A DNA stretch of 64,000 nucleotides from assembly GCA_023374025.1 (NCBI GenBank), contig SIJG01000042.1, forward strand, positions 496,001 through 560,000, given 5' to 3'. Positions 1 to 10,939 of this stretch are shown here, one piece after another. The position numbers were made by a program, and so were the translations under genes. This DNA comes from Heterodera schachtii. Taxonomy: Eukaryota; Nematoda; Chromadorea; Rhabditida; Heteroderidae. The notes beneath the pieces were generated by a model. That model was not told the origin of the DNA and did no database searches. It was given only the letters and a program-made list of their open reading frames with translations. How positions within the stretch are numbered: position 1 is the stretch's first letter; the number at the start of each line of letters is the position of its first letter.

Positions 1-552
1 ATATGCTAGGTCGAATAATATTTTGAAAAAAATTCAAAAAAATTCATCATCTGTCGAGCGGGTCCGAACCCGTGCAAATGGTAATTAATGTGTAAGAGGA
101 AAAAATGAATCCAAATATCAATTTTTTGCTGGGTTTTTCATTTGATCGACTTTTTCTGATCATTTTTGGAGTCAGGGCCAAAAAAGCCGAAAACTGGCAA
201 TAGCAAATCGACTATGCTACACGATAAAAGTGGTTTTAACGTGATCTGAGCAGTCACAGTTCGGAATGTTCCCTTGTAAGACTTGGGGAAGGGGGGGGGC
301 AACATATTACACCTATTTTTCATCCGTGTCACATTAAGACCGGCGAACCTTTCCAACGGCAGACCAAAGGAACGGTGGCTCATTGTCAGTGGTTAAATTG
401 CTGTTTTAGAGTCAAAAGTTTGCTTTCACTATTAATTTGCATTGGTGGGTTCCAATTTGAATTGATTTGTCATTAAAAGCAATTTTTGCCTAATTTCACG
501 AAATGCACCAACACCAAAAAAGACGTTAGTCCCCTCTGTTCATTTTCACAAC
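1..552. other. No gene recognised
   Basis: AT-rich sequence with a short poly-G run near 290. The small open frames here lack splice or family support. Downstream exons of the MPDU1-like fragment at 553-693 would be expected on the minus strand here, but I could not find them. Confidence 0.5.
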
Positions 553-693
553 TTAATAACTGACCAAATAAAGCCATGCGGTGCTGGACACAAACACAAG
601 GGCGGAGCTCATTGTCAGGCGGTCAGCAAAGTACAACATTGGGACAACAATGCCCATTGTTTGGAGGACGACGAACAGCGAGTCGTCCCATTG
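553..693 (-). CDS. MPDU1-like exon (fragment)
   Basis: Single minus-strand exon. After an acceptor (CAATTTTCAG) it reads QWDDSLFVVLQTMGIVV, followed by a hydrophobic stretch ending WLYL and a possible donor or stop. MPDU1 (mannose-P-dolichol utilisation defect 1), a multi-pass ER membrane protein needed for use of dolichol-linked mannose and glucose donors, has a similar segment (SSWGEALFLMLQT in the human protein, from memory). No other MPDU1 exon was found on either side; the upstream intron holds the hAT-like element at 768-1224. It could be a gene with long, repeat-filled introns, a gene relic, or a chance resemblance. I see only about 48 residues of a protein of roughly 250. Confidence 0.42.
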   Translation of the reverse strand, partial: QWDDSLFVVLQTMGIVVPMLYFADRLTMSSALVFVSSTAWLYLVSY

Positions 694-767
694 ACTGAAA
701 ATTGAAGGGGGGGGGGGGTGGAAATTTTGCTTTTTATGGGAAAATAGGTAATTTTTCATATGAATAG

Positions 768-1224
768 CAGGGACGGTCCCAGGATTTCGGTTTGGGGGGG
801 GGGGTACCACCCCCCCGGGCGACGACCTTTTTTTTTTTTTTTTTTGCTTTTCACTCCGCTTTTTTTTTGCGGCGGTTTTTCCAGAAAACTTTTGGGGAAC
901 AAGGGGTCCGGCGGTGCCGATAGGTGCCGCCGGGAAAACATTTGCATTTTTTAATGCGATTTGTTAACAAATTTTGTCCAAAAAAGTTACGAATTTTGCG
1001 ATTTTGAGCCATTTTTAGGAGATTTTAGTCAAAAAATGTCGATTTTTTGGAAAATTTGGGTAAGAGGCTAAGTCTGGGGGGGGGGGGGGGGGGTACCACC
1101 AAGGAAAATCTAAAATTTTCAGCAAAAGTACTAATTTTTCCTTAAAAATTTCGGGTGCGGAGGGGCCTTGGGGGGGGGGTACGTACCCCGCGTACCCCCC
1201 CCCCCCCCCCTGGGACCGTCCCTG
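768..1224. mobile_element. Non-autonomous hAT-like element, family 1
   Basis: 457 bp. The ends are inverted copies of CAGGGACGGTCCCAGG, flanked on both sides by an exact 8-bp duplication ATGAATAG (760-767 and 1225-1232). Eight-base duplications and CAGGG-type ends are typical of the hAT superfamily. There is no transposase. The interior has poly-G runs and the hairpin module at 908-933. A second full copy lies at 7636-8086. Confidence 0.88.
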
Positions 1225-1232
1225 ATGAATAG

Positions 1233-2267
1233 ATTGGCATGAGCAACAGGATGGTTCTTGGGAGGCTTGCCAGATTATCATCTACGGAATTTGGTTCCCC
1301 CTTGGTACGGCCCAATTCTTTAGATGGTGAAAATGCACTTCGTCCACCCCCGAGTTTTAAAAAAATGTCTATTTTAAAAGTAAGTTTTTAAAATTAAATT
1401 TTTTTTAGGATTTTCTTGTAAAATTTTTGCATTTATTAAAATTTTCTTTGTAACAAACCCAAAAACGAAACCCTTCTCATAGCTATAGGCAGCCACAGCA
1501 TCGAAAAAAAGATGTGAGATGGTTAGTTTTTTATCAGGTTTTTAGTACCTATCCAATTGAAGGGCCCCACAAAATTAGGGAAGGGAGTCAAGAAATTTTT
1601 GCCGTTTTTCGAAAAAAAAAAACACAGTCCATGATACTTCCAGCTCCAAGATTGGGCAATTGTGTAGAGTTGTGTTTTAAAAATCAATACTTGATGAAAA
1701 AATCAGACAAAATCATGATTTTGGAAAACCTGAGTTCATGTTCGTAATCAGCTCATTTTCACCCCAGGAAAAATTAAAATAAAATTTTTAAATTTATTTT
1801 TCGTCGGGACCACAATTCTACACAATTGCACAACATTTGAATCCCCGTGAATTTTTGGAAAAAATCAAGCAAAAAATGACATTTTTTCAGTTTCGTTTCG
1901 ATTTTTCTTACAGTCCCCTTTGTCCACGAGCCGGACTCTACTTGAAACTAATTTAAAACTATTAATATAGTCTTTTTATGTTTAAAAAGTTTATTTCATG
2001 TTACATATTTAATGGCATTAACAAAACTTTGCTCAATTTTTTGTTCACTTTTTCTTCTTCACACTTTTTGTTTTGTTTTACCTGTTCACATTTCAATGCC
2101 AAGAAAGCCCCGATCGTCCACCAACAGTTAGTTGTTCATTTTGAGCACTTTGAATGACACGTACAGCTCTCATCTGTCCGGCAACATAGAATTAGCAGCA
2201 GCCAATTCGGGATTAGGCTTGGGCTGGGAGTTCCTCCCCCTTTCTTTGTGTCAACCTGGACCTGCAC
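1233..2267. other. No gene recognised
   Basis: AT-rich DNA. On the minus strand just right of the hAT-like element an open stretch (about 1370-1233) reads LASLPRTILLLMPIYS; I could not link it to a family or to other exons. The stretch at 2100-2259 is also open on the minus strand and continues across the element insertion at 2268-4343, but is unrecognised. Confidence 0.4.
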
Positions 2268-2487
2268 CAGGGATGTGCCGAATCGGAATCGTAATCGGAA
2301 TCGCAATTAATCGGATTTTGGGCCATAATCGGAATCGGATAATCGTAATCGGATTTTGCCTTGAAATCCGATTATTACACCCCTAAGAATTGACCTTTTG
2401 AAGGAATTTTTTTAGCGAGAATACCAATGAATTTTGAAAAAAATGTTTTCTGAAACGAATGTTTTAATCTTATTTTAACATAATGAC

Positions 2488-3372
2488 TAGAGACCGGAAA
2501 TTTCAAATTTGCGGATCCTGTTGCAGGATTGGAATTCAAAATTTTTTGCAGGACCGGATCCGGCCGGATTAATCCTGCAAATCCTGCATTCAAAATTTGC
2601 CGGATCCTGCGCAGGATTGCGGATTTTTGGAAATTTTGAAAAAATTTCAATTAAATTTCAAAAATTTTCCAAAAAAGAAAAAATGCCTGATAATTTGAAA
2701 AAGAAATTTTTAGGGGTTGGCTGGGATGCATTAAAAGGGGCGACTAAGATTTTTCAAATGGGTCAGACGGTAAAAAGAGATCGGGAATCAAATCTGTTAA
2801 TGGTCGATAAATTTGACTATTTTTTGCTTTTCAAAAATGCTTTTTTTCGGCGCAATTTTTTCAAAAACTAGGAACAAAGGGGTCCGGCTGTGCCGATAGG
2901 CGCCGTCTGAAAATTTTTTTGGAAAATTTTGTCAATTTCTTAACTGATTTTGTCCAAATGACCAAATGTCGCACATTTTGACTCATTTCTACAGGATTAA
3001 TAAGTAAAAGCCGATCCGCCTGCGGTGCCGATAGGCGCCGCCGGGAAATTTTTTTTGCAAATTCTAGGTAAAATTGAGATGAAAATTGGGTCTAATTTGT
3101 TGAATTTATTATAAATTTATTCAAAAATTTTGGCATTCTGTTCTTCAAAATTTTCAAAAAATCAATGAAATCCTGCCGGATCCTGCACAAAAATCAAATT
3201 TGCGGATCCTGTTGCAGGATTGGAATTCAAAATCTTTTGCCGGACCGGATCCGGCCGGATTAATCCTGCAAATCCTGCAATCCTGCAAATCCTGCATTTT
3301 CCAAAAAATGCAGGATTGCGGATTGGGATCCTGCAAAATCCTGCGCAGGATCCGGTCCTGCTCCGGTCTCTA
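2488..3372. mobile_element. Nested hAT-like element A
   Basis: 885 bp with ends TAGAGACCGGA and TCCGGTCTCTA. Flanked by ATAATGAC at 2480-2487 and 3373-3380. Many copies of GGATCCTGCA and AATCCTGCA lie near both ends (2510-2625 and 3170-3360), as subterminal repeats. It contains copies of the hairpin module at 2884-2909 and 3021-3043. No coding capacity. Confidence 0.88.
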
Positions 3373-3380
3373 ATAATGAC

Positions 3381-4069
3381 TAGGGTTGTAAATTATATGG
3401 ATTAACATATTTTTTCTGCGCATATGCTATGAAGAAAGGGGCTCAAAAATAGCATTTCTGCATTAAAATTTTGTGATTTGGTGAAGTTTTTAGTCCATGT
3501 AAATCCATATTTTGGGGGTTTTTGGGAATAAATCCATATTTCTCCATTTTTGTGTTTTTAGTCCATATTTCGACCATTTTTGGCAAATTTTCACTATAAA
3601 AATGCAAAAAAAAAGCGAAAAATACACCCCTAAAGATGGACTTTTTGGAAATTTTTAAAAATTACAGCCCAAAAAATCCGAAAAATTTGACTTCTCGTCG
3701 TCATTTTTAATAAATATTTTTGCCATTTTTGTGAACCTTTCATTTTTTTAAATGAGAATTTTTTGAAATTTTGACAAACTTGGAAATATTTTTTTACGAT
3801 GGACGACAATAAAAAAATTTGCATTTTTATGTTTTAAATCCATTTTTTGGTTGTTTATTGTATTTTTTAAGTGTATTAGAGCAAATATTGAATACATACA
3901 CCTTTTTGGAATTTTTGAGGATTTAAAACACATATTTTGGTAGTTTTTAGTCCATATTTTGGTCCATATTTGGCCATTTTTGAGCTTTTTAGTCCATATT
4001 TCGGGCTTTTTTAGTCCATATTTTATGTCCATATTTGCCTTTTTATAGTCCATATAATTTACAACCCTA
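3381..4069. mobile_element. Nested hAT-like element B
   Basis: 689 bp with ends TAGGGTTGTAAATTATATGG and the inverse. Flanked by ATAATGAC at 3373-3380 and 4070-4077, so it shares its left target duplication with element A. Both halves hold repeats of TTTAGTCCATATTT. No transposase. Confidence 0.88.
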
Positions 4070-4806
4070 ATAATGACTGAAATTAAATTTTTCTCACAAA
4101 GCAGTGCCGGATTAATTCTCCCCGATATAATCAAGTTTTTTGTTATTTAGCAAAAATTTTTGATTATGAATAAAATTTTGGTAAAAAATTATTAAAAAAA
4201 AATCGGAATCGTAATCGGAATCGCAATTAATCGGATTTTGGGCCATAATCGTAATCGGTTTTAAAACCGTATCGGATTTTTGGCCATAATCGGAATCGGC
4301 GATTTAATCGGAATCGGATTTTGTCTGGCTCGGCACATCCCTGACCTGCACGGAAGGAATTTCGGTGCGGAAGAAGAGGCGACCCCTGTGGAAAAAACTG
4401 CGCCACGTCTCCTTTCTGTCCTCCATTTTCTGTCATGGTCCAAATCGGTCACCACCGCCAATTCGATTCGATTCGACCGTCGGGCAAAATCTGACAAAAA
4501 AAAATTGGAGTTTTGCACTGGAAATGCCCCGTTCATAGATGGAAAAGGGGGGGGGGGTGGGTCAACCAAAATTTTTGCGAAGGGGTTTGGGGGAGGTCGA
4601 CGGGAGGGTCAGTGGCCAATGCCAATTTTGCGAAGGAGTCCGGCCATGTAAATTTATTTTAAAAAAACGTTTTTTTGCGGCGCGCTTTTCAAAAAAATCT
4701 TTCGCGGGACAGGGGTCCGGCGTCGCCTTTTCATAAATTTCCCTCTTTTCATCTTCGCCGGCGACCCTCCCCCACACCTGCATCCCAAAACGTTGTCGGG
4801 ACAATA

Positions 4807-5002
4807 CGTCATGCCAAAAAGCGCCGAAAAATTTACTAACTTAGAAATTTTTCAAAAAAAAATCTAGAAAATTTAAGAAAATTCTAAGAAAAAAAAATAG
4901 AAAATTTTTTGAAAAATCTTAATAATTTACCATAAAAATTTTTAATTTTTTTGAAAAATTTCTAAGTTAATAAATTTTCGGCGCTTTTTTGGCATGATGA
5001 CG
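4807..5002. repeat. Short palindromic repeat
   Basis: Imperfect inverted repeat. The left arm starts CGTCATGCCAAAAAGCGCCG and the right arm ends with the inverse (GGCGCTTTTTTGGCATG). The AT-rich centre is related to the stretch at 9546-9650 (TTAGAAATTTTTCAA...), so it is a dispersed family. No clear target duplication. Confidence 0.65.
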
Positions 5003-5125
5003 TTGTATCCAGACGACGTTTCGGCCGACGACATTTTTGGCTAACGACATTTTGTCCTTCTCCTCCTAAAGGGTCCTCCATTTTGGGGCCCTTTGCGGGC
5101 GAAGGAGGGGGGGGGGGGCGTGCTG

Positions 5126-6627
5126 CGACATTTGAGGATTTGACATTTGAGGACCCGACATTTGAGGACCCGACATTTGAGGATCCCGACTTTTGAGGAC
5201 CCGACATTTGAGGATTCCGACATTTGAGGACACGACTTTTGAGGACCCGACATTTGAGGATATCCCCGACATTTGAGGACCAGACTTTTGAGGACCCGAC
5301 ATTTGAGGACCAGACTTTTGAGGACCCGACATTTGAGGACATAGACATTTTTAAAAAATTAAATGGAAATTTTATTTTATATCATTATAAAAAGAAGAAA
5401 ATGCCTTTCCCAAAGGCAAACGGGAGCAAATGTGGCAAAAATTCTTCTAGCACAGCCGAATAATTCCAATCTTTCTTCTCCACGTACAGAGTATAGGATC
5501 AGGATGCCAATATCTGCTTTTTGAAATTTTCCTTTTGGTTATAAGATAATCCCAGTTTCCAAAATCATTGCGCATAAGTCATACATTTCTGGTCACTCCC
5601 CTTTGGTCTCGGATCTTTTCTCCGCAAATTCCTTCCTGATATTTCCCAGGTCATTATATTTTTCATTCTTTTCCCATTTCGATCATTCACATTTTCTCTC
5701 ATTTTCTACGATCCTGGGAATGGCCAGCCCGTTTATGTATGAATTTCAGGAGATTTTAGTTTCATTACGATTCTCAATCGTATCACGCTTCAACCAAATT
5801 CCGTATAGCCAAATCAATTGTCTCTGTATGTTGTTTTCCGTTCTCGAATTCTTATCCCCTGACTTGGGTCCAACTTATACTGCCGCAGTTTATCGACTGC
5901 AAACGTTCTTCTTTAGAACAGTGATGAGTCCGATAATTGAAAAGTATAACTTGATTAATTCATTTTCATTCGATAATAGGGGTTGTACACTGGATATTTG
6001 CATTTTTAAAGCCAAATAGAACCCTTCTTGGGCGTTGTTTGTGCTCCCCAGGTCTTGAAAAACGCTTTCGTGATGATTCCATCTGTTAATCGAAAACTTC
6101 CAGCATTTAGTTGGAGCTTTTACAAGATTTTTTTCCCTTTGAACTTCGTGTTAGACAACGTGTTGGACAATTATGAAAAATCAAAGGCAGATATTGGCAT
6201 CCTGATCCTATACTCTGTACGTGGAGAAGAAAGATTGGAATTATTCGGCTGTGCTAGAAGAATTTTTGCCACATTTGCTCCCGTTTGCCTTTGGGAAAGG
6301 CATTTTCTTCTTTTTATAATGATATAAAATAAAATTTCCATTTAATTTTTTAAAAATGTCTATGTCCTCAAATGTCGGGTCCTCAAAAGTCTGGTCCTCA
6401 AATGTCGGGGATATCCTCAAATGTCGGGTCCTCAAAAGTCTGGTCCTCAAATGTCGGGGATATCCTCAAATGTCGGGTCCTCAAAAGTCGTGTCCTCAAA
6501 TGTCGAGTCCTCAAAAGTCGTGTCCTCAAATGTCGGGATCCTCAAATGTCGGGTCCTCAAAAGTCGGGATCCTCAAATGTCGGGTCCTCAAATGTCAGGT
6601 CCTCAAATGTCAAATCCTCAAATGTCG
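5126..6627. mobile_element. Foldback element with minisatellite arms
   Basis: Two long inverted arms (5126-5521 and 6183-6627) enclose a 660-bp centre. The outer part of each arm (5126-5345 and 6356-6627) is a tandem array of a 15-bp unit, CGACATTTGAGGACC, with two alternating variants (ATTT or TTTT before GAGG); the inner part is unique sequence repeated in inverse. This is the structure of foldback/Galileo-type transposons. Open frames of 138 and 99 codons in the centre (5603-6019 and 6028-6327) match nothing I know. Target duplications were not found at these edges. Confidence 0.8.
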
Positions 6628-6659
6628 GGTAGCCGGGGGGGGGGGGGGAGGGGGTCGAT

Positions 6660-7100
6660 CCTCGCCCCTTTTCCTTGTATAGCCCGTTTCTAACTCTTTC
6701 CGGCCCATCCAATTATCCTTGGGATTCCCAAAACTGCTGTCGTTGTACGCTCTTTGGGCGCCAGCAGTCGCCCAAATTCAGCAGCCGATCAAAGCCAGGA
6801 GGAAACGGCTTTTGACAAATAGTATTGCAGAAAGGCAAAACCGGCGAAGAACAGGAAACTCAGTGACCAAATGTCGAAGGTGGAGCCGATAAAAGCGTGG
6901 GAATGGCGTGATGGAAACTGTGGCAAATGGGGAAATGTCGAAGCAAAGGCAAAACGAGAGAACTCAAACATTAATATGTTACGTTCAATATCTGGCACTT
7001 TTCATTTTTTCAAATGATTCCCGACTGACCGAGTCTCCGCTTCCCTTGCGCTTCCTCCTCCTCATTTTGGCGGTCACTGCTGTTCGAGCTCATTAGAAAG
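6660..7100 (-). CDS. Possible small membrane protein (two exons)
   Basis: A tentative minus-strand model. Exon 1 starts at an ATG near 7092 and reads MSSNSSDRQNEEEEAQGK before a GTCAGT donor. After a GCCACAG acceptor near 6914, exon 2 encodes STFDIWSLSFLFFAGFAFLQ, a single membrane segment, and stops at 6789. The join keeps a plausible reading frame but I do not recognise the family. It might equally be chance. Confidence 0.28.
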
Positions 7101-7607
7101 CTAAAATTAATTATAAATGTAAATTGTTTAATGGAAAATATAAAGAGACACGTGTCCCGACATTTGCGGCGCCCAGCCAACAATAACATTTGTTGTCCAA
7201 CTTTTTCGACCCCAACCAAAATAGGGCTCATTTATTGAAAACCTTTTCAAATGTACTCGAAGTTTATTCAATCTAGTAATTCTTTTTCAAAGTTGGTATG
7301 TTCAAAACCCCATCAGAGCTTGAAAGCTTGCACAGGTCAGTTGATACTGTTGAGAGGAGATTTCCTAATAATGTTATACTTTTTCTTTTTTACCCGATCT
7401 AATATTTTCCACAATTTTTTTCTATTTTCAGTTCGATACTTGTTGAATCCAGTTCAAATGGGTTGACTTGTTTCGCTGATATTCTTTTTCTCCCTTCCGT
7501 TACTTCCAGGGGAGAGGGATCATTAGAAAGCATAAAAATTCGCTTAAATCGGATGGAAAATAATTTTTTTTTTTTTGGTTGGGGTCAAAAAAGGGTACTT
7601 GTGGGTT

Positions 7608-8540
7608 TTGCTACCCCCCCCCCCCCCCCTCCCCCCAGGGACGGTCCCAGGATTTCGGTTTGGGGGGGGGGGGGTACCACCCCCCCGGGCGACTACCTTT
7701 TTTTTTTTTTTTGCTTTTCACTCCGCTTTTTTTTGCGGCGGTTTTTCCAGAAAACTTTTGGGGAACAAGGGGTCCGGCGGTGCCGATAGGCGCCGCCGGG
7801 AAAAATTTTGCATTTTTTAATGCGATTTGTTAACAAATTTTGTCCAAAAAAGTGACGAATTTTGCGATTTTGAGCCATTTTTAGGTGCTTTTAGTCAAAA
7901 AATGTCGATTTTTTGAAAAATTTGGGTAAGAGGCTAAGTCTGGGTGGGGGGGGGGGGGGGTACCACCAAAGAAAATCTAAAATTTTCAGCAAAAGTACTA
8001 ATTTTTCCTTAAAAATTTCGGGTGCGGAAGGGCCTTGGGGGGGGGGGGTACGTACCCCGCGTACCCCGCCCCTGGGACCGTCCCTGCCCCCCCCCCCATA
8101 AAAATGTCATAATCCCGACAAAGGAAAGCACTTTTCTAGGGTAATTTTGGGCGCTGATCAAGAATCTGACGTCGAAACTGCAAAAATCTATTATTTTGTC
8201 AATGATTTTTCGAAAAAGCCAAAGAATGTCTCTTTTTTTGAAAAACCTAGAAGCAGCCCCATCCCAGTACAAAATTTGTTGGGCTATAACTTTTATAGAG
8301 ACATCGTAGAATCCTGAAAAAAATACCATTCGATCCTCTCCACTTTAGGAATCGATTGATATATGATAAGAATCTTAATTCTTTTTTTAAATCATTGACA
8401 AAATCACTGGATGAAAATCATTGAGTAAATCATAGATTTTTTGCAGTTTCGACGTCAGATTCTTGATCAGCGCCCAAAACTACACTAGAAAAATTCTTTC
8501 CTTTGTCGGATTATAACATTTTTATGGGCGGGGGGGGGGC
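7608..8540. mobile_element. Palindromic element interrupted by a hAT-like copy
   Basis: The arms are 7608-7635 plus 8087-8195 on the left, and 8430-8540 on the right. They share GCTACC, a poly-C/G run, CATAAAAATGT, GACAAAGGAAAG and GGGCGCTGATCAAGAATCTG in inverse. The left arm was split by the insertion at 7636-8086. The GCTGATCA core also occurs in elements at 35020 and 53400. Confidence 0.7.
7636..8086. mobile_element. Non-autonomous hAT-like element, family 1, second copy
   Basis: 451 bp, nearly identical to 768-1224, with the same CAGGGACGGTCCCAGG ends and the hairpin module at 7774-7799. It sits within poly-C, so the target duplication cannot be told from the run. The surrounding poly-C belongs to the left arm of a palindromic element (about 7610-8540), so this copy is nested. 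Confidence 0.87.
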
Positions 8541-9394
8541 GGTAGCTAAACCACTAAAATCATTCAATTCGGACAACTATGAAAAGTTATGTTCCAAAAA
8601 CTGGGCTGGCGCCCAGTTGTTTGGCGTCAGTCGTACCGGTCCGCCCACCTTGGGCTGTCAACTGTTGTATCACAGCCATTTGTTGTGAATGGTCCGGAGA
8701 GAGTGCTTCTGAATGAATGAATGGGTTGAAAATATTACGCTGCAATTTTAAATCTCAGAAAAGTGGACGAGGGAAGACAAACGGCAGCGAACAGTTCAGC
8801 AAAACCGGACAAAGACAGCTGATTAGAACAAGAGTAACCGAGCATCTACTCAAGTTGGAGCTGGTCAGTAAGAAACATGGACAACGGTTGCTGCTGATTA
8901 TGAGACGACGGAGGCGGACTGAAATGGGATAATTCAAAATGCAGCTGCTTGCGTCCTTGCGTGTCAGTTTTCCTACCTGCGCTCCACCGTACGTCTTGCT
9001 CTGCTGTTGTTGTTGTTGTGCCCCTCCCGTGCCTAATTAGTGCTGTGCCGTCATTTGTCCGTGCGCTTAAGTCCCTACGCCGTTTGGCACACTTGTGCCG
9101 TTCACCAACTGTGCCATCAGTTGGCTGACCAAAATTCCCCCGCTAATGACGTTGTGCTTCCTCCGCTCATTTGCTGTTGATTGCCTCCACCTCCCCGCGC
9201 TACCGTTGTCGCCACCTCCAGGAACGGTTCCATCAGTCTCTGATGAGTCGGCGGAAGACAGCGACAAATCGGTGCCGTACATTCCGCCAGAGGTTCCGGT
9301 GGCGGCGCACGGCTATCCACCCGCTGCGGAGGAAGTGGACGAAGCCGAACTCGTGGTGGTGGTGCTTGTGACCGAGTCGGACGGGGGAGCAGCT
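8541..9394. other. No supported gene
   Basis: Mixed sequence with GC-rich stretches open in several frames on both strands (especially 9095-9394). Low complexity and lack of splice-supported continuation leave no strand clearly coding. A CTG/TTG trinucleotide run lies near 9000-9020. Confidence 0.4.
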
Positions 9395-9545
9395 CGTTTC
9401 CCCCCCCCCCCACCTCGTTCCCCCCCCCCACCTCGTTTCCCCCCCCCCCACCTCGTTTCCCCCCCCCCACCTCGTTTCCCCCCCCCCTGCTTCGTTTCCC
9501 CCCCCCCCCCCCCCGCTTCGTTTCCCCCCACCTCGTGTCCCCCCC
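9395..9545. repeat. GC-rich minisatellite
   Basis: About eight tandem units of roughly 18 bp, CACCTCGTTT followed by 7-13 C. The C tract length varies between units. It directly abuts sequence related to the palindrome at 4807-5002. Confidence 0.85.
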
Positions 9546-9789
9546 GAGAAATTTCTTTTAAAAAAATTTACTTAGAAATTTTTCAACAGAAAAAATCTTA
9601 AAAGGTTTTTTTACAAGAAAATTCTAAGAAAAAAATTTTTTGAGAAAATCAGCGGACTATGAAAAGAGCTGGAAGGGATTGACAACACCGGCTGAAGAGG
9701 GCGAAATGCAAGAATTACGTTATTTTATAAATAAAAATGCGGTACATAGCTTTTCGTTCTAGATCCTTAAAATATGCATCGTTTCTATT

Positions 9790-10250
9790 CGTGGAAAATA
9801 TAAATCTGAGCTCCCAAATTCAAAAACACCCAAAACCATCTCGCCCCCACTACTTGCTCCGTCTTCGCATGCTCCCTTTTGCGAAAGTTAGCTTGTCAAA
9901 TTATTTTTGTTCATCCTTTATTTCTTTGGTATTGGAGTGTCACTTTTCACTGGGACTCAGTCGTCCAGGTGCTCGGATGGCGTCAGTTTGGCTTTATTCT
10001 TGGATTTTTAAATTTAACTCGTCAAGAGCTGTCGAGTGATACCAAATTTGCATGGGTTTGACCCTTTTAAAAAGTCAGGAGGCCTCCTTTTTCCTCAAAT
10101 TTTCGAGTTATAAACTGGTTCAAAAACTGGTTTAAAGTTGAAGCGCGTCAAAATTTTTGATTGTCCTATCGTTTTCAGCGCATAAGAAAACTTATAAAAG
10201 TGGTTTTGGGTGTTTTTGAGTTTGGGAGCTCAGATTCATATTTACCCTAT
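9790..10250. repeat. Inverted-repeat element
   Basis: The arms at about 9798-9842 and 10198-10246 are inverse copies around GAGCTCCCAAA and AACACCCAAAACCA. It carries one copy of the motif GAGTGATACC near 10036 that recurs in other inverted-repeat elements here. Exact ends not resolved. Confidence 0.6.
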
Positions 10251-10439
10251 TCGTTTTTGAAAACCATCCACATCAAAAAGCGCGCCGCAAAAAAGTGGTT
10301 TAAAAAAAGGTCGTCGCCGGAGAAAATTGGGGACCTTCGTACGAAAAATTTGGTCCTGGAGCACCCTCCCCCCCCCCCCGCCCCCTGCGCCAATCGTCCG
10401 TCGTATGGCCCTCGCAATAGCGCACCCCTTGTTCACGTA

Positions 10440-10935
10440 TGATAGCTTTACCGGTAGGGGTCAGTTCCGTCTGGCCAGTTCCGTCTGAGCCGAGCTTAAA
10501 GCATTATAACTTTTTTCTGTAGGCCAAATTTTATAAATTTGGTATCATTCGAAAGCTATGCATGTTTAGAAGTTTTTGATAAGCTAATGCTAAGCGATTG
10601 AACAACTTATAAAAAAAGTTGCAACATGAATACTACCAAAAAGTCAGAATTTTTGTATGTTTTAATTTATATTTGGTATCATTCGAAAGCTATGCATGTT
10701 TAGAAGTTTTTGATAAGCTAATGCTAAGCGATTGAACAACTTATAAAAAAAGTTGCAACATGAATACTACCAAAAAGTCAGAATTTTTGTATGTTTTAAT
10801 TTATATCTTTTTTACAAGTCGATACATCTTTGTGAAATTTTGGGAAGCCGATAGAGCTTGTTAAGAGCTTTCGAATGATACCAACTTTGTTGGATTTGGT
10901 CAACAAAGAAAAAAGTTATGATTGTCTAAACTTGG
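10440..10935. mobile_element. Inverted-repeat element with internal tandem duplication
   Basis: The left arm (10485-10556, from GAGCCGAGCTTAAAGC) and right arm (10867-10930) are inverse copies with some divergence. Between them a 134-bp segment is present twice in tandem (10538-10671 and 10672-10805). Each repeat starts with GGTATCATTCGAAAGC. No coding capacity. Confidence 0.7.
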
Positions 10936-10939
10936 CTCA

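Larger units (their letters stand above)
2268..4343. mobile_element. Outer hAT-like element, family 2, carrying two nested elements
   Basis: The ends are CAGGGATGTGCCGA and its inverse, flanked by an exact 8-bp duplication ACCTGCAC (2260-2267 and 4344-4351). Just inside both ends lie iterations of AATCGGAATCGG, i.e. subterminal repeats of the kind hAT transposases bind. No transposase ORF. Of 2,076 bp, 2488-4069 is two later insertions plus target duplications, so the original element was only about 480 bp. Confidence 0.9.

Noticed and set aside
60..105. Possible tRNA T-arm (GGGTCCGAACCC)
   Set aside because: No A box or cloverleaf around it; it is only a short palindrome.
4962..6693. Open frames rich in Ser/Gly/Pro/Gln (MSGPQ repeats) on both strands
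   Set aside because: They are translations of the 15-bp minisatellite in the foldback arms.
9095..9601. 168-codon Pro-rich open frame
   Set aside because: Its second half is the C-rich minisatellite; the opposite strand is equally open and no splice-supported partner was found.
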